Source: Pseudomonas atagonensis
GTDB taxonomy: Bacteria; Pseudomonadota; Gammaproteobacteria; Pseudomonadales; Pseudomonadaceae
Length of the DNA stretch: 64,000 bases
Assembly: GCF_011369485.1 (NCBI RefSeq)
Contig: NZ_VXCA01000040.1
Span: 1 to 64,000, forward strand
Reading direction: 5' to 3'
In this document: positions 16,771 to 24,726 of the stretch, one piece after another
How the letters are laid out: each line of letters begins with the position of its first letter
Position numbering within the stretch: the first letter of the stretch is position 1
Program-made: the position numbers and the translations under genes
The notes under the pieces: generated by a model
Told to the model about the DNA's origin: nothing
The model's input: only the letters and a program-made list of their open reading frames with translations
The model's database searches: none

Positions 16771-18261
16771 CTACAACTTGATCAACACCGACTTCAGCTC
16801 GGTGTAATGCTCGATCGCCGCATAACCCATTTCCCGCCCAACCCCCGACATCTTATAGCCGCCAAATGGCAATGCCGGGTCGAGTGCGCTGTGGCAATTG
16901 ACCCACACCGAGCCCGACTTGATGCGCGGAATCATCCGGTGCACCGCTGCCAGATCATTCGACCAAATGCTCGCGCCCAACCCGTAAGGACTGTCATTAG
17001 CCATGCGCAATGCATCGGCTTCGTCATCGAACGGAATCGCCACCAGCACCGGGCCGAAAATCTCTTCCTGCACCAGCGAGTGCTGTTGATCGACATCGAC
17101 AATCACCGTCGGTTTGACGAAGAACCCCGGCCCGAACCGTTCGCCGCCGCAGGCAATGGTCGCGCCGCTTTCGCGGCCCATCTCGATGTAGTTGTAGACG
17201 CGCTCCTGCTGGCGCGCGGAAATCAACGGGCCCATTTCCACGCTCGGGTCGAGGCCGTTGCCCATCTTCATGGCGTTGGCGATATCACTGATGTCCGCCA
17301 CCACATTGTCGAAATGCTTGCGCTGCACATACAGCCTTGAACCTGCGCAGCAGACCTGGCCCTGATTGAAGAAAATCGCACTGGCCGCCCCTGCTGCGGC
17401 GGTTTTCAAGTCGGCGTCGGCCATGACGATGGTCGGCGATTTGCCGCCCAGTTCAAGGGTCACGCGGGTCATTGAGTCCATGGCGATCTTGCCGATCTGT
17501 TTGCCGACCGCGGTGGAACCGGTGAAGGTCAGTTTGTCGACCAGCGGGTTGTGCGTCAGTGCCGAGCCGGCGGTGATCCCGGTGCCGGTGACCACGTTGA
17601 ACACGCCTTCCGGGTAACCGGCCTCCAGTACCAATTCCGCCAGTTTCAGCGCGGTCAGCGGGGTTTCGTCGGCAGGCTTGAGCACCACGGTGCAACCGGT
17701 GGCCAGCGCCGGGCCGAGTTTCCAGCACGCCAGCAGCAACGGGAAGTTCCAGGCGACGATGGCGCCCACCACACCGACCGCCTCGCGGCGGATGAAACTG
17801 TGGAACTGATCGCCGGGCATCAATGGCAGCGACACCTCGACGCTGGAACCTTCAATCTTGGTCGCCCAGCCGGCCATGTAGCGCAGAAAGTCGATAGCCA
17901 GTTGCACGTCCATCACCTGCGCCACCGCCGCGCTTTTGCCGTTGTTCAGGCATTCCAGTTGCGCCAGCAATTCAGCATCGCGCTGCATCAGATCCGCAAG
18001 TTTCCACAGCAGGTTCTGCCGTTCACGCGGGCGGGTGCGGCTCCACGCCGAATCATCGAAAGCCTGACGTGCCGCGAGCACCGCACGGTCGACGTCGTCC
18101 GGCGTGGCACGGGGCACCACGCAGAGCACTTCGCCGGTCGCCGGGTTGTGCAGCGGCATGGTCTGGCCGTCGGCGGCCTCGACCCAGTCGCCGCCAATGA
18201 GCATGCGCGGCGCGCGTTGAATGAATGCCGATGTGGCGGGAAGCAGGTAGGGCAGGGACAT
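16771..18261 (-). CDS. NAD-dependent aldehyde dehydrogenase, phenylacetaldehyde dehydrogenase-like
   Basis: Aldehyde dehydrogenase of 496 aa, normal for the class 1/2 ALDH family. Catalytic Glu270 (TLELGGKS), Cys304 (GQVCCAG) and the cofactor-loop motif FTGSTAVGK (246-254) are present. The ATG at 18261 follows AAGAGG; a longer in-frame start at 18396 would run through the promoter. A perfect sigma-54 promoter lies at 18299-18313 and an inverted repeat at 18390-18404 is a likely activator site. Its position inside the QHNDH locus indicates that it oxidises the aldehyde products of periplasmic amine oxidation to acids, as padA/feaB-type enzymes do in phenylethylamine catabolism. Substrate range is inferred. 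Confidence 0.88.
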   Translation of the reverse strand: MSLPYLLPATSAFIQRAPRMLIGGDWVEAADGQTMPLHNPATGEVLCVVPRATPDDVDRAVLAARQAFDDSAWSRTRPRERQNLLWKLADLMQRDAELLAQLECLNNGKSAAVAQVMDVQLAIDFLRYMAGWATKIEGSSVEVSLPLMPGDQFHSFIRREAVGVVGAIVAWNFPLLLACWKLGPALATGCTVVLKPADETPLTALKLAELVLEAGYPEGVFNVVTGTGITAGSALTHNPLVDKLTFTGSTAVGKQIGKIAMDSMTRVTLELGGKSPTIVMADADLKTAAAGAASAIFFNQGQVCCAGSRLYVQRKHFDNVVADISDIANAMKMGNGLDPSVEMGPLISARQQERVYNYIEMGRESGATIACGGERFGPGFFVKPTVIVDVDQQHSLVQEEIFGPVLVAIPFDDEADALRMANDSPYGLGASIWSNDLAAVHRMIPRIKSGSVWVNCHSALDPALPFGGYKMSGVGREMGYAAIEHYTELKSVLIKL

Positions 18262-18298
18262 GGCGAAGCCTCTTGTTGTTCGTGAAAACAAGGCTTTC

Positions 18299-18313
18299 GC
18301 AATGGCTGTGCCA
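18299..18313 (-). promoter_or_regulatory. Sigma-54 (-24/-12) promoter of the aldehyde dehydrogenase gene
   Basis: Read on the minus strand the sequence is TGGCAC-AGCCA-TTGC, an exact match to the TGGCAC-N5-TTGC consensus. It ends 37 bases upstream of the ATG at 18261, placing the transcript start near 18287. The linked AcoR-like activator at 10992-12896 is the expected partner. Confidence 0.85.
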
Positions 18314-18389
18314 ATTGTCCGGGAAGGCTTTAAAGCGCCGAATTGGCGGGCGCTGCATAAGTCCGGCGTCTGCCTTTGGCGCAGGGATT

Positions 18390-18404
18390 GTCGCAAATCG
18401 CGAC
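18390..18404. promoter_or_regulatory. Candidate enhancer (UAS) for the sigma-54 activator
   Basis: GTCGC-AAATC-GCGAC is a perfect 5-N5-5 inverted repeat about 80-90 bases upstream of the -24/-12 promoter, a normal distance for an enhancer-binding protein. A related sequence, GTTGTCGCGAAATTGGACG, lies at 19350-19368 upstream of qhpA; the two 19-mers agree at 13 positions. Confidence 0.55.
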
Positions 18405-18426
18405 GGCGACTGAGACGGCTGAATCA

Positions 18427-18452
18427 GCCCTGACCACCATGGAGGTCAGGGC
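18427..18452. terminator. Stem-loop downstream of the 242-aa gene
   Basis: GCCCTGACC (18427-18435) pairs perfectly with GGTCAGGGC (18444-18452) around an 8-base loop. It follows the minus-strand gene ending at 18479. No T-run is present, so it is a weak intrinsic terminator or a transcript-stabilising hairpin. Confidence 0.4.
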
Positions 18453-18478
18453 GTGAGCGGGATCCGGTCTGGCGGTTG

Positions 18479-19207
18479 TCAGACCTTCTCACTGATTCTT
18501 TTGGCATCGCGTGCGGCGACGATGGCGGCATCCGACGCCGGTGTCCCCAGTTCACCTTTACGCCATAACTGGTGGGAAAACAGGCCGTCGATCGCTTCTG
18601 CGCTGGGCACGTTGCCCTTGGGTACAAACAAGGCAGCCAGATCAATGGTGTTGGCGAAGTTTTCTTTGGTCAGGTTGTACTTGCCCAGCAGGTTGCCGCC
18701 CCACCCGGCATCGGCGGCGACCAGCTCGATGGAGGTGTCGCGGTAACTGCTTGCCGCTGTTTTCAATGAGCTTGAGGCATTGAGCAGCGAGTTCAGTTGA
18801 TCCATCTCTGAGGCGCTCAGCTCGTTGGCCGGGTCCAGTGCTTTGAGGTTGCCATCGGCTTCCACGGTAAAGCCGAATTTTTTGTTGGCGAGATCCGGAA
18901 AAGTGTCACTCAAGGCCGACTTGAAATCTTCGAACGCCAGTTTCAGCGACTCGTGGGCGTCCTTGTGTCGGGCCGCTACTTGCGGGAAGTCAGCAGCCTG
19001 AGGGCGGCCGATGAAGGTCTCGATGACTTCCATGTCCGGGCTGACGGTCGGGGCGTCATCGCTGGGATGGTAAACCGCTGCCGGATTGAGATTGACCGAG
19101 GTCTTCTGCAGGTCTTCGCTGAGCAACTTCGGTGTCAGCGGTTGGGCGGTTTTGTTCAGCTCGGCGACTGACGGCTGGATAAAAGCAGTATTCAAAGAGA
19201 TTGCCAT
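18479..19207 (-). CDS. Uncharacterised 242-aa protein within the amine dehydrogenase locus
   Basis: I do not recognise this protein. It is 242 aa, acidic, with no clear signal peptide and no membrane segment. The first 60 residues are low in structure and rich in Pro, Ser and Thr. An Ala/Leu/Ser-rich helical region at about 85-160 is followed by a more compact C-terminal half. The AT content of its codons is slightly higher than its neighbours. It sits between the aldehyde dehydrogenase and qhpA, on the ALDH strand, but has its own 5' region, so it need not belong to the pathway. The absence of export or catalytic motifs leaves function open. Confidence 0.72.
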   Translation of the reverse strand: MAISLNTAFIQPSVAELNKTAQPLTPKLLSEDLQKTSVNLNPAAVYHPSDDAPTVSPDMEVIETFIGRPQAADFPQVAARHKDAHESLKLAFEDFKSALSDTFPDLANKKFGFTVEADGNLKALDPANELSASEMDQLNSLLNASSSLKTAASSYRDTSIELVAADAGWGGNLLGKYNLTKENFANTIDLAALFVPKGNVPSAEAIDGLFSHQLWRKGELGTPASDAAIVAARDAKRISEKV

Positions 19208-19573
19208 GTCGTCATTCCTTGATCGTTGGTTGTAAGTCTTTATCGGCGAACCAGGGTCTGGCTTAAGCCCTTGCGGGGGACTGGAAGTTACTGAATGTGT
19301 CAGAGGAGGGCGGCGGCGGGGGCAACTATGCTTGTCTCACACTGCAACAGTTGTCGCGAAATTGGACGCCGGTCGACCTCCGCGGCACCCCTGCAACGCA
19401 GTGATCTTCACGTAAATGCTTGATTGAAAAGCTTATCGGCAAGCTGGCACGCTCCGTGTATTGCTCTGCTCAGACGTTTCGCTTGCCTCCGTCGGCGCTG
19501 ACCCGCTGGCGGCAGAAACCATAAAAACGATAAGCCACAACAATAAGAAAGCACCGTGCGAGGTTCGACGTTG
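19208..19573 (+). promoter_or_regulatory. Divergent regulatory region of qhpA and the 242-aa gene
   Basis: This 366-base gene-free stretch separates divergent genes. It contains the UAS-like motif at 19350-19368. TGGCAC at 19445-19450 resembles a -24 box, but its only TTGC follows after ten bases rather than five, so no proper sigma-54 promoter is visible for qhpA. The A-rich 19510-19555 segment precedes the start. A CAACAGTTG palindrome (19345-19353) overlaps the UAS-like motif. Confidence 0.5.
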
Positions 19574-21154
19574 ATGAAGAGAAGACTCCGATCAGGCATG
19601 AGCGCCAGCCTGCTGGCCGTGGCCGCTTGCGTAGCCCTGCATGCGCCGCACAGCCTGGCAGCCCGCGATGCCCAGAGCATCCTGAAAGAGACCTGTCAGG
19701 GCTGTCACACCCCCGAGGCCGACAACGCCCTGAGCCGCATCAGCCACCAGCGCAAGACCCCGGAAGGCTGGCTTATGAGCATCGCCCGCATGCAAACCAT
19801 GCACGGTTTGCAGATCAGCGATGACGACCGCCGCACCCTGGTCAAATACCTGGCCGACAGCCAAGGCCTGGCGCCGAGCGAAACCGATGGCGTGCGTTAC
19901 GCGCTGGAACGGCGGTTGAACACGGTCGAGCAGTTCGATGAAAAAACCAGCCAGATGTGCGGCCGCTGCCACTCCGGTGCGCGGGTTGCACTGCAACGGC
20001 GTCCGGCGCAGGAGTGGGAACGCCTGGTGAACTTCCACCTCGGCCAATGGCCGTCACTGGAGTACCAGGCACTGGCACGGGATCGCGACTGGTTCGATAT
20101 CGCTCGCAAGGACATGGTGCCGCTGCTCGCCAAGCGCTATCCGCTGGACAACCCGGCCTGGCAGAAGTGGCTGAAAAGCGCACCGAAAGCCGAGGCACTG
20201 GTCGGCGACTGGAGCTTCAGCGGCCACCTGCCGGGCAAGGGTGAACTGGCCGGGATCATGAGCGTGACCGCCGATGGCAATGACACCTTCAAGGTCAGCG
20301 TCAAAGGCCAATACGCCGATGGCAGCCCGTTCAATGGCGACGGCAGCGCGATCCTCTATAGCGGTTACGAATGGCGCGGCAACGTGACGGTCGATGGCGT
20401 GACCATGCGTCAGGTGTTCGCCGCGCAAGGCTCGGCAATGCAAGGGCGGATGTTCGAAGCCGAGCACGACGAGCGCGGTCTCGATTTTGTTGCGGCCAAG
20501 CAAGGTTCGCAGCGATTGCTGGCGGTGCAGCCGGGTTATGTGAAGGCCGGCAGCGAAACCGAAGTGACCCTGATCGGCAGCGGTCTGAGCGGCAAACCCG
20601 ATTTCGGCAAAGGCGTAGAGGTCGTCGAAGTGCTCGAACAGAACGCCGAGCGGATCAAGGTCAAAGTCAAAGCAGCGGGCAATGCGCAACCGGGTGTGCG
20701 TGCCGTCAGCGTCGGCTCGCTGAAAGGCCCGAGTTTGTCGGTTTACAACGCGATTACTGCGGTGAAAGTGGTGCCGGAATTCTCGGTGGCACGGATCGGC
20801 GAGGGCGGTGGCTCGACGCCGAAAGTACAGGGCCGTTTCGATGCCGAAGCCTGGGGCAAGGGCGCCGACGGCAAGCCGTATCGCATCGGCGTGTTCCCGG
20901 CGCAGTGGAAAGTCGAAGCCTTCGACGAGCGCGCCAAAGAGGACGAAGACGTCAAGTTCGCCGGCACCATGCAGGCCGATGCGGGCGTGTTCACCCCGGG
21001 CGATGCCGGGCCGAATCCGGCGCGCAAGATGTCCACCAACAACGCCGGCAACCTCAAGGTGATCGCTGCCGTCGACGACGCAGGGAAATCCCTGACCGGC
21101 GAGGGCCACCTGATCGTCACTGTGCAACGCTGGAACAATCCACCCATTCCCTGA
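19574..21154 (+). CDS. qhpA: Quinohemoprotein amine dehydrogenase, alpha (diheme) subunit
   Basis: Periplasmic subunit of 526 aa including a signal peptide (MKRRLRSG... to about residue 29). Two c-type heme sites, C41QGCH45 and C129GRCH133, lie in the N-terminal diheme domain. The rest is beta-rich and matches the three beta domains of the known subunit. It passes electrons from the quinone cofactor in the gamma subunit to a soluble carrier such as cytochrome c or azurin. The ATG at 19574 gives a normal signal peptide; a GTG at 19556 or ATG at 19598 are alternatives. It leads the order alpha, QhpD, gamma, beta, which is the standard core qhpADCB arrangement. Confidence 0.92.
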   Translation: MKRRLRSGMSASLLAVAACVALHAPHSLAARDAQSILKETCQGCHTPEADNALSRISHQRKTPEGWLMSIARMQTMHGLQISDDDRRTLVKYLADSQGLAPSETDGVRYALERRLNTVEQFDEKTSQMCGRCHSGARVALQRRPAQEWERLVNFHLGQWPSLEYQALARDRDWFDIARKDMVPLLAKRYPLDNPAWQKWLKSAPKAEALVGDWSFSGHLPGKGELAGIMSVTADGNDTFKVSVKGQYADGSPFNGDGSAILYSGYEWRGNVTVDGVTMRQVFAAQGSAMQGRMFEAEHDERGLDFVAAKQGSQRLLAVQPGYVKAGSETEVTLIGSGLSGKPDFGKGVEVVEVLEQNAERIKVKVKAAGNAQPGVRAVSVGSLKGPSLSVYNAITAVKVVPEFSVARIGEGGGSTPKVQGRFDAEAWGKGADGKPYRIGVFPAQWKVEAFDERAKEDEDVKFAGTMQADAGVFTPGDAGPNPARKMSTNNAGNLKVIAAVDDAGKSLTGEGHLIVTVQRWNNPPIP

Positions 21155-21250
21155 TGTTGAAACGTGAGTTGGCTTGAACGCACACGCTTCAGACACTTTT
21201 CGGAATGACCGCAAGTCCCGCCAGACGGGGGCCTGCACAGGAGGTTTGCA

Positions 21251-22681
21251 ATGGGCGCTATCTTGAATCTGGTCGAACGTAACCTGCACGAAGTGCACGT
21301 TGATGCCGACCGCATGCTGTTCCATATCCCCAGCAGTTCGTTGTTCGCCAGCGATGAACTGACCGGCACCATCATCGACACGCTGCGCGGCCCTGGCTGC
21401 TCTTCGGAAGACTTGATCGAACGCCTCGCGGCACGCTTCAACGGCGAGGAAATCCACGAGACCCTGCGCGAGCTGATCTCGCTGGAACTGGTCAGCGACG
21501 GCTCGCCGCTGACCCCGGACATCGCGGTCAAACGCGTCGAGCGCACCGCGATCAACACCGTGGTGCTCAACGTCAACACTGGCTGCAACCTGAGCTGCAC
21601 CTATTGCTACAAGGAAGACCTCGACAAGCCGTCCGCCGGCAAAAAGATGGACGTTGAAACGGCTATTGCTTCGGTGGAAATGCTTCTGCGGGAATCGCCG
21701 GATGAAGAGCGTTTCACCGTGGTGTTTTTCGGCGGCGAGCCGCTGAGTAACCGCAAGCTGATCGAGTACATGGTCGACTATTGCGAGAAGCGTTTTGCCG
21801 AGGCGGGCAAGTTCGTCGAGTTCGTGATGACCACCAACGCCACGCTGCTCACCGAAGACACCGTCGATTACCTCAATGCACACCGATTCGGGTTGTCGGT
21901 CAGCATCGACGGGCCGAAAACCGTGCATGACCGCAATCGCATCACCGTAGGCGGGCAGGGCACGTATGACGTGGTGCGGCGCAAGGCCGAAATGCTGTTA
22001 TCGCGCTACAACAGTCGCCCGGTCGGCGCCCGCGTGACCCTGACCACCGGGGTGACTGACGTTGAAACCATTTGGGATCACTTGTTCAATGAGCTGGGAT
22101 TCGCCGAGGTCGGTTTTGCACCAGTGACGTCCGGCGACATCAGCAGCTTCAACCTCAGCAGCGACGAGCTGATCGAAGTCTTCGCCAGCATGAAGCGCCT
22201 CGGTAGGCGCTATCTGGAGGCGGCACTGGAGCACCGCAACATCGGTTTCTCCAACCTGCATCAGTTGATCACCGACATCCACGAAGGCCACAAAAAGGCT
22301 CTGCCATGTGGCGCCGGGCTGAAGATGCTGGCGGTCGATCACAAGGGCGAACTCAACCTGTGCCATCGCTTCACCGGTTCATCGCTGCCGACTTTCGGCA
22401 ATGTGCACAGCGGTGTGAAGCAGGTCGAGTTGAACGACTTCCTGTCCCAGCGCCTGGATCGCACCAACACCGGTTGCCATGACTGTCAGATCCGCAACCT
22501 GTGTTCCGGCGGCTGCTACCACGAGAGTTACGCCCGCTACGGCGACCCAGCCCACCCGACGTATCACTACTGCGAACTGATGCGTGACTGGGTCGACTTC
22601 GGCATCGAGGTCTACACCCGGATCATGGCCAATAACCCTGCGTTTATCAGCAGCTACATCACTCCGCGCAAGGCCCACTGA
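21251..22681 (+). CDS. qhpD: Radical SAM/SPASM peptide-modifying enzyme QhpD
   Basis: Radical SAM enzyme of 476 aa that forms the Cys-to-Asp/Glu methylene thioether bonds in the gamma subunit. The first 90 residues form a PqqD-like recognition domain. The radical SAM cluster motif is C112-x3-C116-x2-C119 (GCNLSCTYCY). The C-terminal SPASM region holds many cysteines, ending in CHDCQIRNLCSGGC and a YCEL motif. AGGAGG lies eight bases before the ATG, a very strong ribosome site. It is directly followed by its substrate, qhpC: the TGA at 22679-22681 nearly abuts the ATG at 22683. Confidence 0.94.
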   Translation: MGAILNLVERNLHEVHVDADRMLFHIPSSSLFASDELTGTIIDTLRGPGCSSEDLIERLAARFNGEEIHETLRELISLELVSDGSPLTPDIAVKRVERTAINTVVLNVNTGCNLSCTYCYKEDLDKPSAGKKMDVETAIASVEMLLRESPDEERFTVVFFGGEPLSNRKLIEYMVDYCEKRFAEAGKFVEFVMTTNATLLTEDTVDYLNAHRFGLSVSIDGPKTVHDRNRITVGGQGTYDVVRRKAEMLLSRYNSRPVGARVTLTTGVTDVETIWDHLFNELGFAEVGFAPVTSGDISSFNLSSDELIEVFASMKRLGRRYLEAALEHRNIGFSNLHQLITDIHEGHKKALPCGAGLKMLAVDHKGELNLCHRFTGSSLPTFGNVHSGVKQVELNDFLSQRLDRTNTGCHDCQIRNLCSGGCYHESYARYGDPAHPTYHYCELMRDWVDFGIEVYTRIMANNPAFISSYITPRKAH

Positions 22682-22682
22682 T

Positions 22683-23006
22683 ATGAAACATCTCAAGGCA
22701 ATCAATAACAAAGCGTTGAAGCTCGATCAGGCCGCGGAGGAAAACCGCATCGAAGAAGTGGTGGCGATGAGTTCGGTGGCGGGCTGCGCCTCGACCACCG
22801 ACCCGGGCTGGGAAATCGATGCGTTTGGCGGGGTGTCGTCGCTGTGCCAGCCGATGGAGGCCGACCTCTACGGCTGCTCCGACCCGTGCTGGTGGCCGGC
22901 GCAGGTGCCGGACATGATGAGCACCTACCCGGACTGGAACAAGGATGCCCAGGCGTCCAACGACAACTGGCGCAACCTCGGCACTGTCTTCCCGAAAGAC
23001 AAGTGA
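22683..23006 (+). CDS. qhpC: Quinohemoprotein amine dehydrogenase, gamma subunit (CTQ carrier)
   Basis: Cysteine tryptophylquinone subunit precursor of 107 aa. A 28-residue leader (MKHLKAINNKALKLDQ...) precedes the mature part starting at Met29. In mature numbering all four cross-linked pairs of the known structure are conserved: Cys7-Glu16, Cys27-Asp33, Cys41-Asp49, and Cys37-Trp43 for the CTQ cofactor. There is no Sec signal, consistent with export by QhpF after cytoplasmic modification. The ATG at 22683 gives exactly the leader length reported for this family. Upstream in-frame starts lie inside qhpD. Confidence 0.95.
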   Translation: MKHLKAINNKALKLDQAAEENRIEEVVAMSSVAGCASTTDPGWEIDAFGGVSSLCQPMEADLYGCSDPCWWPAQVPDMMSTYPDWNKDAQASNDNWRNLGTVFPKDK

Positions 23007-23031
23007 TCGCCCGGACAAGAAGGATTCCAGC

Positions 23032-24150
23032 ATGCACAGCATCAAAGCCCGCGGCCTTGCCGCACTCGTGGTTCTGAGCGCCTGTTCGCTCTCGGTTCTG
23101 GCGGAAGAAAACACCGCACTGCAAGACGGTCACGAGTACATGGTGACCACCAATTACCCGAACAACCTGCACGTCATCGACCTGGCCACTGACAGCCTGT
23201 ACAAGACCTGCAAGATGCCCGACGCCTTCGGCCCCGGCACTGTGCAGTTGTCGCCGGATCGCAAGACTGCGTATGTACTGAACAATCACTACGCCGATGT
23301 TTACGGTGTCGAGCTGGACAGTTGCAAACAGGTGTTCCACGCCAGCATCACCCAGCAGCCGGGCGAGAAAGCGCGGTCGATGTTTGCCTTTACCGTCAGC
23401 CACGACGGCAAGGAGCTGTACACCATTGCCAACCCGACGCTGATGCTCAACGACCACTACGAAGTCAAACAGCCGCGTCTCGACGTCTACGCCACCGACG
23501 CCGGAATGAACGCCAAACCCGTGCGCAGCTTCCCGGCGCCACGGCAGTTGACGATCATGCAGAGCGGCGATGACGGCACGCTCTACGTTGCTGGCGCCGA
23601 TGTTTACAAAGTGGATGTGAAGAGTGGCAAGTTCGACGTGCTGATCCCTAGCCGCCACTGGAAACGGCCGAACTACAGCGCACCGGACGTGCTCTACGTG
23701 TGGAACCAGCAGACGTATCGTCATGATTTTTCACTGCTCTACACCGCAGCAAAATTCAAGGACAAGAAGCAGGATCCGGCCACAGCCGAGTACCTGTACG
23801 GGCTGTTCAGCATCGACCTGAAAACCGGTAAGACCGAAACCACCGACTTCGGCCCGTTGACCGAAATCTACTTCAGCGGCATGCGCTCGCCGAAGGATCC
23901 GAACCTGATGTTCGGCGTGCTCAATCGTCTGGCCAAGTACGACATCAAGCAGAAGAAACTGATCCAGGCGACCACGCTGGAGCATTCCTACTACTGCATT
24001 TCGTTCAACAAGGACGGCAGCAAAATCTATCTTGCCGGGACGTTTAATGATGTGGCGATCTTTGATGCCGAGACGATGAAGCAGACGGGCAGCATCAAAT
24101 TGCCTGGGGGGGATATGGCGATTACTACGGCGCAGATCTTTGTGCGGTAA
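23032..24150 (+). CDS. qhpB: Quinohemoprotein amine dehydrogenase, beta subunit
   Basis: Periplasmic beta-propeller subunit of 372 aa with a Sec signal peptide (residues 1 to about 24, LSVLAEEN). YVTN-type repeats run through the mature protein (for example NLHVIDLATDSLYKTCKMP). It forms the active-site wall with the gamma subunit and completes the alpha-beta-gamma heterotrimer. The ATG at 23032 is 25 bases after qhpC, so it belongs to the same transcript. A REP doublet follows at 24174-24240. Confidence 0.92.
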   Translation: MHSIKARGLAALVVLSACSLSVLAEENTALQDGHEYMVTTNYPNNLHVIDLATDSLYKTCKMPDAFGPGTVQLSPDRKTAYVLNNHYADVYGVELDSCKQVFHASITQQPGEKARSMFAFTVSHDGKELYTIANPTLMLNDHYEVKQPRLDVYATDAGMNAKPVRSFPAPRQLTIMQSGDDGTLYVAGADVYKVDVKSGKFDVLIPSRHWKRPNYSAPDVLYVWNQQTYRHDFSLLYTAAKFKDKKQDPATAEYLYGLFSIDLKTGKTETTDFGPLTEIYFSGMRSPKDPNLMFGVLNRLAKYDIKQKKLIQATTLEHSYYCISFNKDGSKIYLAGTFNDVAIFDAETMKQTGSIKLPGGDMAITTAQIFVR

Positions 24151-24173
24151 TTAGCGGCGCGAGGGATGACGCC

Positions 24174-24240
24174 TTCGCGAGCAAGCCCGCTCCCACATTT
24201 TGAAATGCGGTTCAACTGTGGGAGCGGGCTTGCTCGCGAA
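24174..24240. repeat. REP doublet after qhpB
   Basis: Two perfectly complementary 24-base arms (TTCGCGAGCAAGCCCGCTCC... at 24174-24197 and its reverse complement at 24217-24240) are separated by 19 bases. This is the common Pseudomonas REPIN-type arrangement and sits between convergent genes. Confidence 0.92.
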
Positions 24241-24266
24241 GAGGCTCTCTAAACCGCAACAAAAAA

Positions 24267-24671
24267 TCAGGCTCCGGGCACCGGGCAACCGACATCGCCT
24301 TCCTCACACTTCAAATACTGCTTGAGCGCCTCGGTTCGATCCTTGGTCACGCGCGTGACGCATGAGCTGTAGATCATCGGGTACATGCTCCCGCCCTTCA
24401 CGCCAGACGCCGAAAACCCGCATTCGGCATCGCGAAAGCCGATCCAGGCTCGCTGTGCGCTTATTAGCAGTTTCTTGCGGGCAGGCTCGTCTTTCAGCCG
24501 GGCGGTGATCTGCTGATAGACCGCGTTCAGCTCTTTGTCCGCGGCTTTGTTCTCTTGCCCGGCGCACTGATTCATCGTCGCCTGGTCGCTGGCATTGGCG
24601 CAGTCCACGGCCGCCTGGACAACAGAGGTGAAAAGAAATGGCGTCAGGGCCAGAAGCAGGCGTGGGGACAT
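24267..24671 (-). CDS. LprI-like (DUF1311) secreted protein
   Basis: Small exported protein of 134 aa from the ATG at 24671 (141 aa from an in-frame start at 24692). A signal peptide (MSPRLLLALTPFLFTSVVQA) is followed by the LprI/DUF1311 pattern: Cys-containing segment DCANASDQATMNQCAGQE, then helical DKELNAVYQQI and RAWIGFRDAEC. Conserved Cys pairs suggest disulfide bonds in the periplasm. LprI in Mycobacterium inhibits lysozyme, but most relatives have no known role. It is likely monocistronic, 55 bases from the next minus-strand gene. Confidence 0.82.
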   Translation of the reverse strand: MSPRLLLALTPFLFTSVVQAAVDCANASDQATMNQCAGQENKAADKELNAVYQQITARLKDEPARKKLLISAQRAWIGFRDAECGFSASGVKGGSMYPMIYSSCVTRVTKDRTEALKQYLKCEEGDVGCPVPGA

Positions 24672-24726
24672 GGAGTTTCTCGCTGTAGTCATTGAAGATG
24701 CCGAACAGTTTAGGGATTTCGTGGCG

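Noticed and set aside
19445..19464. TGGCAC...TTGC as a sigma-54 promoter for qhpA
   Set aside because: The two elements are ten bases apart instead of five, so the geometry is wrong for sigma-54.
20054..21928. 624-codon minus-strand frame opposite qhpA and qhpD
   Set aside because: Spans two real genes and their spacer in antisense; composition is that of a shadow frame.
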